38,608 nucleotides of DNA from the NCBI GenBank assembly GCA_003137095.1, contig PLET01000019.1:1-38608 (forward strand), written 5' to 3'. The first letter of the stretch is position 1. Every line of letters begins with the position of its first letter. The notes below the pieces were generated by a model. That model had not been told where the DNA came from and searched no databases. It saw only the letters and a list, made by a program, of their open reading frames with translations. Origin of the DNA: Gammaproteobacteria bacterium (GTDB lineage: Bacteria > Pseudomonadota > Gammaproteobacteria > Steroidobacterales > Steroidobacteraceae). The position numbers were made by a program, and so were the translations under genes. Below, piece after piece: positions 18,314 to 27,658 of the stretch.

Positions 18314-18846
18314 CTGTGCGAATCCAGGCGTTTTCGGAACTGTACCAGGGCCTTGGCCAGGTATTTCTTGACCATGGGCCTGGACACGCCGAGCCGCCCG
18401 GCAATCTCGTCGAGGGTCAGGCCATCGCGCCGATGCAGCAGAAATACCGCCCGGGCCTTGGGTGTCAGATCCTGTAGGGCCTGCTCCAGTTCCACGACGC
18501 ACTCCTGCGCGCTGACTTCAAGCGCAGGATCCGCCTCGCCGGCCGGTTCGACCAACATGTCCTCAAGTTCGGATGTGTGTGGCGTCGCGGCCTCGCGCAG
18601 CAGGTGTTGCTGCGCGACATGCCGGGCCACGGTGAACAGATAGGCCTCCGGCGAGCGGATCGACTCCTGGTTGGGCACCCGCAGCAGGCGCAGGAACACC
18701 TCTTGAACGATATCGGCAATGTCCGCCCGGTTGCGCACCCGGCGCGCGACGAAACGGCGCAGCGGCTCGCCGTGATTGGTCGCGAGGTCGGCCACCCAAT
18801 CGCGCTTGCCTTCGATCGCCACGGGCAACCCCGCATGGACTGTCAT
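18310..18846 (-). CDS. FecI-type ECF sigma factor
   Basis: A 178-residue sigma-70-family protein with region 2 (LRRFVARRVRNRADIADIVQEVFLRLLRV... EAYLFTVARHVAQQHLLRE) and region 4 (LEQALQDLTPKARAVFLLHRRDGLTLDEIAGRLGVSRPMVKKYLAKALVQFRKRL). Its stop overlaps the fecR start by four bases. With FecR and receptor 3 it forms a complete cell-surface signalling set. The element at 18876-18901 just upstream recurs ahead of receptor 2, so this sigma may drive its own operon and receptor 2. Confidence 0.93.
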   Translation of the reverse strand: MTVHAGLPVAIEGKRDWVADLATNHGEPLRRFVARRVRNRADIADIVQEVFLRLLRVPNQESIRSPEAYLFTVARHVAQQHLLREAATPHTSELEDMLVEPAGEADPALEVSAQECVVELEQALQDLTPKARAVFLLHRRDGLTLDEIAGRLGVSRPMVKKYLAKALVQFRKRLDSHR

Positions 18847-18875
18847 GCCGTCATAGAGCGCTACGCGACCCGGTC

Positions 18876-18901
18876 GATACCCCCCTGTCGGGAAAATATT
18901 T
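18876..18901 (-). promoter_or_regulatory. Conserved upstream element, fecI copy
   Basis: On the minus strand: AAATATTTTCC, five bases, GGGGGGTATC, ending about 30 bases before the fecI ATG. The counterpart is 11393-11416. It lies in the 81-base gap after propeller/cytochrome copy 3. Possible promoter of the signalling operon. Confidence 0.4.
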
Positions 18902-18927
18902 GCCGGGCGCCGAAACGTTGCCGGGCG

Positions 18928-21030
18928 CTAATGTGCCAGCGGATCCGGGCGCAGCTGAAATTTCACCAGCGCGCCCAGCGATCCCTTTCCGGTTTCGATG
19001 TGCCAGACAGCGTTTTGACCATAATCCGCGTACATTGCCCGGCCCTTCCAGCCGCCCTTCGGATCGTCGATGCGCCCGTCCATGCCGCGCTGGTAAAAAT
19101 TGAGCGGATAGGGCACCCGCAGAATGATCCACTGGCCCGTCTTCGGCAGCAGCGCCAGCAGCGAGTCCGAACCGGTGCCGTTGGCAAGCGGCACGTCCTT
19201 GCCGAGGCCGAGGGTGTTGAATTGATCGACGAAATTGTAGTAATGAAAATCCGCACCCACCTGCGTGCCCTGGAACTTCGGACCCGGTGCCGGGTACAGG
19301 GTCCAGCCCTCGCGGCAATGCTGACCGTCCACCGACTCGGGGCCGTCGAGAATCTTGCACTTGCGCCGGTCGAAGCTCGCCATCTGCGCGCTGCCGGCGA
19401 GCGCGGTCCAGATCACGCCCTGGCTGTCGATGTCGATCCCGCGCGGCGTATAGCCGTTGCCGGTGGCTGCGGACTTGTCGAACGGCGGTTCGTAGGCCTC
19501 ACCGATGCAGGTCTTCGGATCGACCCGCACGATGCGCCCCGGGGTGGGCTCGGGCACGGCACCCCAGACGCTGCCGTCGATCGGGTCCGGAATGACGCTG
19601 TAGATGCCGGCGCTCGCCACCGGCACGTCGACCGCCGGGTCAACCTTGCCGTCGCGCTTGATGTCGTGATAGGGCTTGCACCAGCCCTGCGAGGCGGCCT
19701 CATCGCCCGTCCGAAGCAGCTGGCGCGTCTTAACCCACCCGATGATGCCGTTGCGGGGACCGTTCGCGTACAGGGTTTCGTCCGGATCGTTGGCGAACTG
19801 GATATGGTGGGTGTCGAAGCAGGTGTTCACGTCATGAAAGAGCTTGGTCTTCGGGTCGAACCAGACGATGTGCCGGAAGCTGCGCTGCTGCGGTGCCAGC
19901 TTGGCCGACGGATGCGTGGCGCAGAACGCCGGCTGATGATCCGGGTTGCGGAATCGCGCCGCCAGCCACACCCGGCCGGCGCTGTCCAAGGTCACGTGAT
20001 TCGGATCGGCGACCGCCGCCCAATACATCTCGTTGCCCCAATAGAGGGATGGCTGCACCATTTTCGTCTGCGGTTTCGCCGACGGCGTGCCGGGTTCCGT
20101 CGGAACCAGGTATTGGCTCGCGATGTTGGTCTTCGGATCCAGGGCCAGCAACATGTCGTTGCCGTAGTTGGCGCCGTAGATGGGACCGTTCGGAAATCGC
20201 GTCGGGTCGCGCTTGTCGGTCGACCGCTCATCATGGGTGAATGCCGTGGGGCTGCCCCAATCCCACAGGGTGAGCACCAGATTGCGTTCGATTCCCGAGG
20301 GACGCGGCGGAATCTCGGCGGGCACTTCACCGGCGGCGATGCGGTCGGTCCAGTCGGTGAACATCTTCAGTGCGCGCTGCTGTCCGGCAACCGCCATGGC
20401 GGTGATCATGCGCACCCCGTCCTGACCGGTTTGCATGCGGTGATCCCAGGCATCGGCGGTCGACATGCCCTTCAAGACCTCGGGCGTCTCGCGGGTCACC
20501 TTGGTGCCGATCTCGTGGCAGATCTCGCAGTTGACCTTGATCTGGTGGATGAAGAAATCCTGGGAGAGCATCAGGCGACCGAGCCCATTGCCATCGTCTC
20601 CGGTTCCCGGAAATTCGTTGCGTGCGGGTATCTGCAGCATCGAGAACCAATAATTCGCCGGATAGTATTGGGCCGCGGCCCGCGCATTGGGCGCGATCAC
20701 GGCGGTGAGGTCCAAGTGCCTGCCCGGCTTGGATTCGACGGCGGGCGAATCCATCAGACCATAGCCGCGCACCCAGATTCGGTAGTTGACCGGCGGCAGA
20801 TCGGGGAGCACGTAGCGGCCGGCATCATCGGTCACCACGATTTTGCGGTACTTGGTAGGCAGGTCGGTGGTCTCGGCGATCACCCAGACGCCGGCTTCGG
20901 GCCCCTTCGCGCTCGTCACCACGCCGCCGATATCGTCCTTGACGATGACCACCTGGTGCTGCGCGCAAATCCCGAGGATCGGCACGGCGATCAGCGCCGC
21001 GCACACCGTGACTGCGACTCGCAAGTTCAT
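18928..21030 (-). CDS. Propeller/cytochrome protein, copy 3
   Basis: A 700-residue exported protein; the ATG at 21030 has GGAG seven bases upstream and opens a Sec signal (MNLRVAVTVCAALIAVPILG). The carboxypeptidase-regulatory-like domain is at about 30-113, the haem c site is CEICH at 168-172, and the propeller contains FDTHHIQFANDPD, DIKRDGKVDP and VIPDPIDGSVWGAVP. It is the most divergent of the three copies: the middle Thr of the haem motif is Ile, and the region after the haem differs (MITAMAVAGQQRALKMFTDW). It is followed by fecI and preceded by the DUF1080 gene, which suggests that the two exported proteins act together. Reaction unknown. Confidence 0.86.
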   Translation of the reverse strand: MNLRVAVTVCAALIAVPILGICAQHQVVIVKDDIGGVVTSAKGPEAGVWVIAETTDLPTKYRKIVVTDDAGRYVLPDLPPVNYRIWVRGYGLMDSPAVESKPGRHLDLTAVIAPNARAAAQYYPANYWFSMLQIPARNEFPGTGDDGNGLGRLMLSQDFFIHQIKVNCEICHEIGTKVTRETPEVLKGMSTADAWDHRMQTGQDGVRMITAMAVAGQQRALKMFTDWTDRIAAGEVPAEIPPRPSGIERNLVLTLWDWGSPTAFTHDERSTDKRDPTRFPNGPIYGANYGNDMLLALDPKTNIASQYLVPTEPGTPSAKPQTKMVQPSLYWGNEMYWAAVADPNHVTLDSAGRVWLAARFRNPDHQPAFCATHPSAKLAPQQRSFRHIVWFDPKTKLFHDVNTCFDTHHIQFANDPDETLYANGPRNGIIGWVKTRQLLRTGDEAASQGWCKPYHDIKRDGKVDPAVDVPVASAGIYSVIPDPIDGSVWGAVPEPTPGRIVRVDPKTCIGEAYEPPFDKSAATGNGYTPRGIDIDSQGVIWTALAGSAQMASFDRRKCKILDGPESVDGQHCREGWTLYPAPGPKFQGTQVGADFHYYNFVDQFNTLGLGKDVPLANGTGSDSLLALLPKTGQWIILRVPYPLNFYQRGMDGRIDDPKGGWKGRAMYADYGQNAVWHIETGKGSLGALVKFQLRPDPLAH

Positions 21031-21094
21031 AGGGAAACTCCATGGGGACTTTCAAGGTATACGCGCGACGGATCGGAAACCACATCGGGAAGGT

Positions 21095-21125
21095 TCACTT
21101 CGGACCCAAGGCTCACTTCGGACCC
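21095..21125. repeat. Tandem 18-bp direct repeat upstream of propeller/cytochrome copy 3
   Basis: TCACTTCGGACCC occurs at 21095-21107 and again at 21113-21125, an 18-base period, in the 102-base gap between the DUF1080 stop and the start of copy 3. Paired direct repeats ahead of a gene can be activator sites, but no regulator is implied by the sequence. Confidence 0.55.
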
Positions 21126-21132
21126 CGTTCGG

Positions 21133-21738
21133 CTAGTGAGTGATCGGCCTGATCGCCAGCTTGCGCCACTTGACCACGCCGCCGCCATATTGCAGCGCCA
21201 GCAGGCCGCTCGGAAAGGCGCTATCGATCATGTCCACCGTCTTGACGCCGTCGAGCACCACGCTGATGTGCTTGCCGTCGGCCTTGAGGTCGAGGGTGTT
21301 CCATTTTCCGGCGGCCTGCAGGGCGGGCGTCACCTTGGCGAAATTGATGATCGAGCCCGTGCCGTAGCCTTCCCCGCACGCGTCGCAGATGTTCAGGTCG
21401 TAGGAGTTTCGCGGGTGGATGCGGAAAGGATCCAGCCCGCGGAACAAAATTCCGCTCTTGGCGGCGGCATCCACCCAAAATTCCGCATGCAATTCGAAGT
21501 CGGCATAGGCCTTGTTCGTGATCAGGAAATTGTCGTCGTTGACGATGCGCTTGTCGGCCACCACGGCACCGTCCTCGATCCTCCAGTTGTCCACGCCGAT
21601 GCGGCTCCAATTCTTCAAGGTGTCCGGGGCCGAGCCATCCAGCAAGGTGATCCACGGCGAATCGGCGGACCGGCTGACGCCGCCCGCCAGGCTCGCGCAG
21701 AGCAGCAGACCGGCGGTGTGGATGAATGAGCGCTTCAT
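21133..21738 (-). CDS. DUF1080 protein (3-keto-disaccharide hydrolase-like), exported
   Basis: A 201-residue protein with a Sec signal (MKRSFIHTAGLLLCASLAGGVSRSADS). The mature part matches the DUF1080 jelly-roll pattern: WITLLDGSAPDTLKNWSRIG, NWRIEDGAVVAD, YADFELHAEFWVDAAAKSGILFRG, NSYDLNICD and the end GLLALQYGGGVVKWRKLAIRPI. Members of this family have been described as hydrolases of 3-keto-glycosides, cleaving sugars after oxidation at C3 by a dehydrogenase. The neighbour is a haem c propeller protein, which could supply or accept the electrons of such an oxidation; that link is inference. A GGGGAC lies about 12 bases before the ATG. The MBL-fold gene ends 64 bases upstream. Confidence 0.85.
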   Translation of the reverse strand: MKRSFIHTAGLLLCASLAGGVSRSADSPWITLLDGSAPDTLKNWSRIGVDNWRIEDGAVVADKRIVNDDNFLITNKAYADFELHAEFWVDAAAKSGILFRGLDPFRIHPRNSYDLNICDACGEGYGTGSIINFAKVTPALQAAGKWNTLDLKADGKHISVVLDGVKTVDMIDSAFPSGLLALQYGGGVVKWRKLAIRPITH

Positions 21739-21802
21739 GAAACTGATGTCCCCGATGGTTGGTGGATGGGCTCGTTAACGATGGGCTTGACCCCCGCGAT
21801 CG

Positions 21803-23440
<1,638 letters not shown>

Positions 23441-23480
23441 GGTTTCTCCGGATGGTTCATGCAATTGCGCACGGCGGCGC

Positions 23481-23535
23481 AAAAAAGCGGCGCTGAGCCC
23501 ACGGGAAGCCACGGCCATCCCGGGGTCAGCGCCGC
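23481..23535 (-). terminator. Intrinsic terminator after TonB receptor 4
   Basis: GCGGCGCTGAGCCC (23487-23500) and GGGGTCAGCGCCGC (23522-23535) form a 14-bp stem with one mismatch, and on the minus strand the stem is followed directly by six T residues (23486-23481). It stands 27 bases after the receptor 4 stop and before the MBL-fold gene. This ends the receptor 4 transcript, so the MBL-fold gene needs its own promoter or readthrough. Confidence 0.85.
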
Positions 23536-23561
23536 ATCGATTCCGACTCAACGGCGAAACA

Positions 23562-25916
23562 TTATTGGAACTTGAAATTGAACGTCAGTCCGAACATGCG
23601 CGGAATACCCACCGCGCCCGAATTGAACGCGCCCAACGGCGGAATGTTATAGCCGTTCAGCCGATAGTACGTATCGAGCAGATTGGTGCCATACAACTGC
23701 GCATTCCAATGGGGATCGGCCGGATGATAGATGATGCGTGCGCCCAGCAGTCCGTAGCCGGGGATGTAGACCGAACTCGCATCCACGCCGGTATTCACCC
23801 AGGTCGTATAGCCCTCGTCCGCGCGCAGCGTCAAGGCCGCCCCGTTGGGCAGCGGTGTGTCGTACTGCAAGGCCAGCGTCGCGGAGTATTTCGGCGCGAA
23901 CGGCAGCGGTGCGCCCACCAGAATGCCGCTGCTCGCCGGCACCTCGGTCAGTTTCGAGTCGAGATAGCCGAAGCCCCAGGCGACGCTGAATTCCTTGGTG
24001 GCCACCCACGTACCCTCGAGTTCCACGCCCTCGGACGTGCCCTTGCCGGCGTTCGCGGTTACCGAATTAAAATCGATGTCCTCGGTGACCTGCACGTTTT
24101 CATATTGGCTGTAGAATACCGACGCGTTGAGGCGCAGGGTGTGCTCGAAGGTATCCGAGCGGATGCCCACTTCGTAGTTCTTCAGGGTTTCGGGCGCGTA
24201 CGGCGTGATCCGCTCCGCGGCCCCCTGACCGGTCTGGGTGCCGCCGCCCTGATTGAAGCCTTCCGAGTACTGCGCATAGGTCATCACCGTCGGCGTCCAT
24301 TGATATTGCAGTACCAGACGCGGTGCGGTGTTGGTGAACACGGCATCCACCGGCGGCCCGAGCAAACCAGCGGTCGCAAAGCTGGTCGAAGGCACGCAGC
24401 AAACCGCCGGTATCGGATTCGCGGGGACGTAGGCGATGTCGACCGTGGTGTCGCGGTTGTAGCGCACGCCGGCGGTCAGCGACAGCGCATCGGTGGCCTT
24501 CCAGGTCCATTCCGTGTATCCCGCGATACCGTGAATGTTGTAATACGTCAGCTGGTCGGGGTTCGGCGCTCCGAAATGTTTGATGGTGCCGGCCGGCAAT
24601 CCGAAAGCCGCGTTGGCCGCCGCATTGTCCGCCGCGTTGACGTCGAGATCCAACTCATTGGAGAACCAGTTGTTACGCCGATAGCGCCGGTAGTCCTTGT
24701 AGTAATAGACGCCCGTCGTACCGTTCAGCCGGTCGCTGTTGAACAGCAACTGCGCTTCGCCGGTGGTCTCGTCGATCACATTGGTGTTTTCGCCCTCGAA
24801 CATGTCGACACCGATCGAGGCGAAGTCTTCGAAGTTCTCGCTTTGCAGGTTGCGATAACTGCCGATGCCCTTGACCGCCCAATTGCTGTTGAATTCGTAA
24901 TTGATGATGGTCGTGTAATTGGTGGCGTCGGTCCACAGTTCCGGCCCCTGGTAGTTGCTGGCGGTCAGCCACTGCTGGCTGATGCCGTACAGGGAATTCG
25001 GACTGATCGCCAGCTGCGGCGCGCCGTGCGTCGAGGCCCCGACATAGGGACACGCAGCGCCCGGATTGCCGCCCGCCGAGGGAATAGGCGCGCACGAGAA
25101 GCTCAAGCCCCACAACGTCGTGGCGTTGCCGTTGGTGCCGATATTGTCTTGTTCGACGATGAACCGCCAGTTGAAGTGATCATTGGGCTTCCACAGGACA
25201 TCGGCTCGCGCGATCAAATCGTCTTCGCTGCCAAAATCCTGGTTGACGGTGGTGCTTCGCAGGTAGCCGCCGCGCGTGACGTGGGCGATGGAAAATTTGG
25301 TCAGCAACGTATCGCTCAACGGAATGTCCGCGGTGCCCGATACGTCGAAGCGGTGATAATCGCCGACGGTCGTGGAAAATTTCACGTTGAAGGCGTCGGC
25401 CGGGGCCTTGGTGACGTATTGCACGGCGCCGGCCAGGCTGTTCTTGCCGAACAACGTGCCCTGCGGTCCGCGCAACACCTCGACGTGATCAATCTCGAGC
25501 AGCGACCCGAGGAAGCCGAATTCCTCCTGATGGGCGACGCCGTCGACGTAGACACCGACATTCGGCAAACCGCGGATGCGGAAACTCGCCTGCTCCAATC
25601 CGAAGAAACTGCTCGGTGCCGGCGCAAAATTGATGATGGCGTGATTCAAGCCTTCCGAGGTGGTAATGCTGCGCATTTGCAGATCATCGGAGGACAGTTC
25701 GGAGATCGAAATAGGCACCTGTTGGATGTCCTCCGTGCGGCGCCGCGCGGTGACGATCACCTCTTCGAGCACGCCGGAGTTTGTGCCCGCAGTTTTTTCC
25801 TCGTCGGTAGACGCAGTGCTGCCGGTAGTCGCCGCATTCGAGAACGTGATGCCCCCGCAAGCCAACATCGCCGTAGCGATGCCGATTCGGGCGCGTTTCT
25901 TGTGATTGAACGCCAT
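23562..25916 (-). CDS. TonB-dependent receptor 4
   Basis: A 784-residue receptor whose ATG at 25916 follows AGGGGGAGGG. It has a signal peptide (RARIGIATAMLACGGITFSNA), TonB-box-like EEVIVTARRR, a plug (VLRGPQGTLFGKNSLAGAVQYVT) and a barrel ending ...LTFNFKFQ. There is no STN domain. It is the paralogue of receptor 1 and shares its upstream element. The vicinal Cys pair is PAVCCVPS and the other loop pair is CAPIP...AACPYVG. It is the first gene after the tandem sigma pair and ends at an intrinsic terminator, so it is likely expressed as a single-gene unit from its own promoter. Confidence 0.93.
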   Translation of the reverse strand: MAFNHKKRARIGIATAMLACGGITFSNAATTGSTASTDEEKTAGTNSGVLEEVIVTARRRTEDIQQVPISISELSSDDLQMRSITTSEGLNHAIINFAPAPSSFFGLEQASFRIRGLPNVGVYVDGVAHQEEFGFLGSLLEIDHVEVLRGPQGTLFGKNSLAGAVQYVTKAPADAFNVKFSTTVGDYHRFDVSGTADIPLSDTLLTKFSIAHVTRGGYLRSTTVNQDFGSEDDLIARADVLWKPNDHFNWRFIVEQDNIGTNGNATTLWGLSFSCAPIPSAGGNPGAACPYVGASTHGAPQLAISPNSLYGISQQWLTASNYQGPELWTDATNYTTIINYEFNSNWAVKGIGSYRNLQSENFEDFASIGVDMFEGENTNVIDETTGEAQLLFNSDRLNGTTGVYYYKDYRRYRRNNWFSNELDLDVNAADNAAANAAFGLPAGTIKHFGAPNPDQLTYYNIHGIAGYTEWTWKATDALSLTAGVRYNRDTTVDIAYVPANPIPAVCCVPSTSFATAGLLGPPVDAVFTNTAPRLVLQYQWTPTVMTYAQYSEGFNQGGGTQTGQGAAERITPYAPETLKNYEVGIRSDTFEHTLRLNASVFYSQYENVQVTEDIDFNSVTANAGKGTSEGVELEGTWVATKEFSVAWGFGYLDSKLTEVPASSGILVGAPLPFAPKYSATLALQYDTPLPNGAALTLRADEGYTTWVNTGVDASSVYIPGYGLLGARIIYHPADPHWNAQLYGTNLLDTYYRLNGYNIPPLGAFNSGAVGIPRMFGLTFNFKFQ

Positions 25917-25996
25917 TTTCCCTCCCCCTGATTCAATGCTTAAGTGATATCAGCCGTGGAACAAACCTCTCGCGATAGGGCAAACGCCGCTTTACA

Positions 25997-26026
25997 GCCA
26001 AATACGCACGTCGCCCGGGAATCCTC
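25997..26026 (-). promoter_or_regulatory. Candidate promoter of TonB receptor 4
   Basis: On the minus strand: GAGGATT, nine bases, CGTGCGTATTTGGC, matching 8911-8940 base for base in layout. It lies about 80 bases before the ATG. The two nine-base spacers are unrelated in sequence, which argues for selection on the two ends rather than simple recent copying. Confidence 0.45.
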
Positions 26027-26236
26027 ACCCCGGCTATCGCAATTCCTCATGACAGTTATTGCAAAACCGTCATTTCAAACCCTGATCGAGGTAAACGAAT
26101 CCCCACCCTGGCGACCGGGACCCGGCTGGAGCCGTTTGTTGTGTCTAGGCGCACCATACGTGCTATCACCCGCATTTTGAAGCCGTGTATTCGTTGTAAA
26201 AAGGGTACTACCGACCCAATGTCGAAGCAACTTTCG

Positions 26237-26261
26237 CCATGGCCCAGGGCATATGCCATGG
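26237..26261. repeat. Inverted repeat CCATGGC/GCCATGG
   Basis: CCATGGC (26237-26243) faces GCCATGG (26255-26261), and the 11-mer GCCATGGCCCA is also directly repeated at 26236-26246 and 26255-26265. GGCATATGCC at 26248-26257 is a further palindrome. No T-run follows, so an operator is more likely than an intrinsic terminator. Confidence 0.4.
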
Positions 26262-26282
26262 CCCACGCATTTCAGGGATCTG

Positions 26283-26858
26283 TCAGGGCAATCCCGCGCT
26301 GGCCCTGGGCGCATCGACGTGGCGGGCGAGATGTGCGAGCGCCCTGACCAGATGCTTCTCGACGGAGCTCACGGAAATGCCCATGGCAGTGGCGATTTCC
26401 GCCTGTTTCATCTGCTCCAGCCGGCACAGCACCAGGACGTCCCGGGTACGTTCGCCGAGTTCCTGCAGCGCCAAGACCACGTTGCACAGTTCCTGTTGAC
26501 CGCAGACCACGCGTTCGGGGGAAAATCCATCGCTCACCGCGAGCGCGGACTTCTCGTCCCAGGCCACACAGCTGCCGTGGGACACCAGCCGCCGGCCGCG
26601 ATCCCGCCAGCGATTGACCGCGATGCGAAAGATGTAGCCGCTCGCCTGCGCTGGAGACAGCGATTTCGCATGCGCCAGTGCACGCACCAGCACATCCTGC
26701 GCCAGGTCCTCCGCCTCGGCCGCATTGCGGCAGCGCCGCTGGAAGAAGGCCACCAGCGCCGGGCGCATCTCGGCCACCCGCGCCGCATGCTCGAGGGGTT
26801 TGGACTGAACGGGCTTCGGCCGCAGCGGCGCCGGAGTCTTGATGCGCTCGCCGATCAC
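26283..26858 (-). CDS. ECF sigma factor B of a tandem pair
   Basis: A 191-residue protein starting at a GTG (26858) that overlaps the stop of sigma A in a GTGA. Region 2 is AALVAFFQRRC..AEAEDLAQDVLVRALAHA-like, followed by GYIFRIAVNRWRDRGRR, and region 4 is ALQELGERTRDVLVLCRLEQMKQAEIATAMGISVSSVEKHLVRALAHLARHV, a FecI-like ending. The open frame continues upstream to 26930 inside sigma A but is not conserved in character. No FecR-type gene is adjacent. The overlap means that the two sigmas are made together. It may transcribe receptor 4 downstream. Confidence 0.88.
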   Translation of the reverse strand: MIGERIKTPAPLRPKPVQSKPLEHAARVAEMRPALVAFFQRRCRNAAEAEDLAQDVLVRALAHAKSLSPAQASGYIFRIAVNRWRDRGRRLVSHGSCVAWDEKSALAVSDGFSPERVVCGQQELCNVVLALQELGERTRDVLVLCRLEQMKQAEIATAMGISVSSVEKHLVRALAHLARHVDAPRASAGLP

Positions 26859-27442
26859 GGAGTCACCCCCTGCCACGCAGGCCTCGACACCGGCCCGAGC
26901 CGGTCCTGGCACAGGGCGCGCGCGCCGCACATGTCGCGTTCCACGGTCTTGGTGCTGATGCCGAGGTGCTTGGAGATCGCCCGGTAGCTCATTTGAGCCT
27001 CGACATGCAGATTGAACACCTTCCGATAGCGAGGCGGCAGGCTGAGCAGCGCGTGGGCGATGGCCTGTTTGACGAGGAATCGATCGACGATCTCATCCGG
27101 CTGCAGCCCCTCCCCGACCAGATCGATGCTGTCGAAGGGAAAATGGGTGTCGTACGCCCGCGTGCGCCGCTTGCGCAGCTCGTCGCGCGCCAGATTGGTC
27201 GCGATCTTGAACAGGAAGGCGCGCACCTGAACCTCGCCGCGCCAGAAGTCGTGCACGCGCATCAGCCGCACGCAGGTCTCCTGGACCACATCCTCGGCGT
27301 CCTCCGCGCAACCGAGAATGCGCTTGACGTGATTGACCAGGGCGCTGCGATGCTGCGCAATCAATTGCACGAGCCGCTCGGACTGGCGGATCCCCTGGCC
27401 GCGACCTGCGACGTCACGCGCCGTGTTGCCCTCGATATACAT
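26855..27442 (-). CDS. ECF sigma factor A of a tandem pair
   Basis: A 195-residue sigma factor. I chose the ATG at 27442 (MYIEGNTARD), nine bases after GGGAG, rather than a longer frame to 27631. Region 2 is SALVNHVKRILGCAEDAEDVVQETCVRLM with VRAFLFKIATNLARDELRKRR, and region 4 is ALLSLPPRYRKVFNLHVEAQMSYRAISKHLGISTKTVERDM. It resembles FecI-like sigmas but is clearly not a recent copy of sigma B or of the FecI at 18310. It is divergent from the LysR gene across a 216-base region with a strong dyad. Confidence 0.88.
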   Translation of the reverse strand: MYIEGNTARDVAGRGQGIRQSERLVQLIAQHRSALVNHVKRILGCAEDAEDVVQETCVRLMRVHDFWRGEVQVRAFLFKIATNLARDELRKRRTRAYDTHFPFDSIDLVGEGLQPDEIVDRFLVKQAIAHALLSLPPRYRKVFNLHVEAQMSYRAISKHLGISTKTVERDMCGARALCQDRLGPVSRPAWQGVTP

Positions 27443-27560
27443 TCCACTCCCATCACCGTTTGCACGATGAGCCGCTGATCCTGGCCGGAAACCAACGACC
27501 GACGCTGGCTGGCCCGGGACTGCCCGTCCCTTTTGTTGTTCTAGTATATGGCGCAATAAC

Positions 27561-27592
27561 CGGTGTATTATTCGCGTTATACGAATACACCG
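27561..27592. promoter_or_regulatory. Dyad operator between the sigma pair and LysR gene
   Basis: CGGTGTATT (27561-27569) and AATACACCG (27584-27592) are perfect 9-bp inverted arms around a 14-base centre. The site is 66 bases before the LysR start and 118 bases from the sigma A start. Autogenous LysR regulators usually bind such T-N11-A dyads in the divergent intergenic region. TGTGGCCAA is also repeated twice just before the LysR gene (about 27624-27650). Confidence 0.55.
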
Positions 27593-27658
27593 CTTGGTTG
27601 TAGCCAGTAATGTCGACAATACTGTGGCCAACTATGTGGCCAAACTGAGACATAGGAC

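Larger units (their letters stand above)
25917..26282. other. 366-base regulatory gap between the sigma pair and TonB receptor 4
   Basis: No convincing gene on either strand. It holds the proposed receptor 4 promoter at 25997-26026 and an inverted repeat at 26237-26261 close to the stop of the second sigma gene. Its AT content is higher than that of the flanking genes. Confidence 0.6.

Noticed and set aside
18577..21729. Very long plus-strand open frame across the fecI, propeller/cytochrome copy 3 and DUF1080 genes
   Set aside because: It is the antisense of well-supported genes, with an Arg/His/Gly/Val-rich composition and no recognisable domain; GC-rich genomes often lack stops on the opposite strand.
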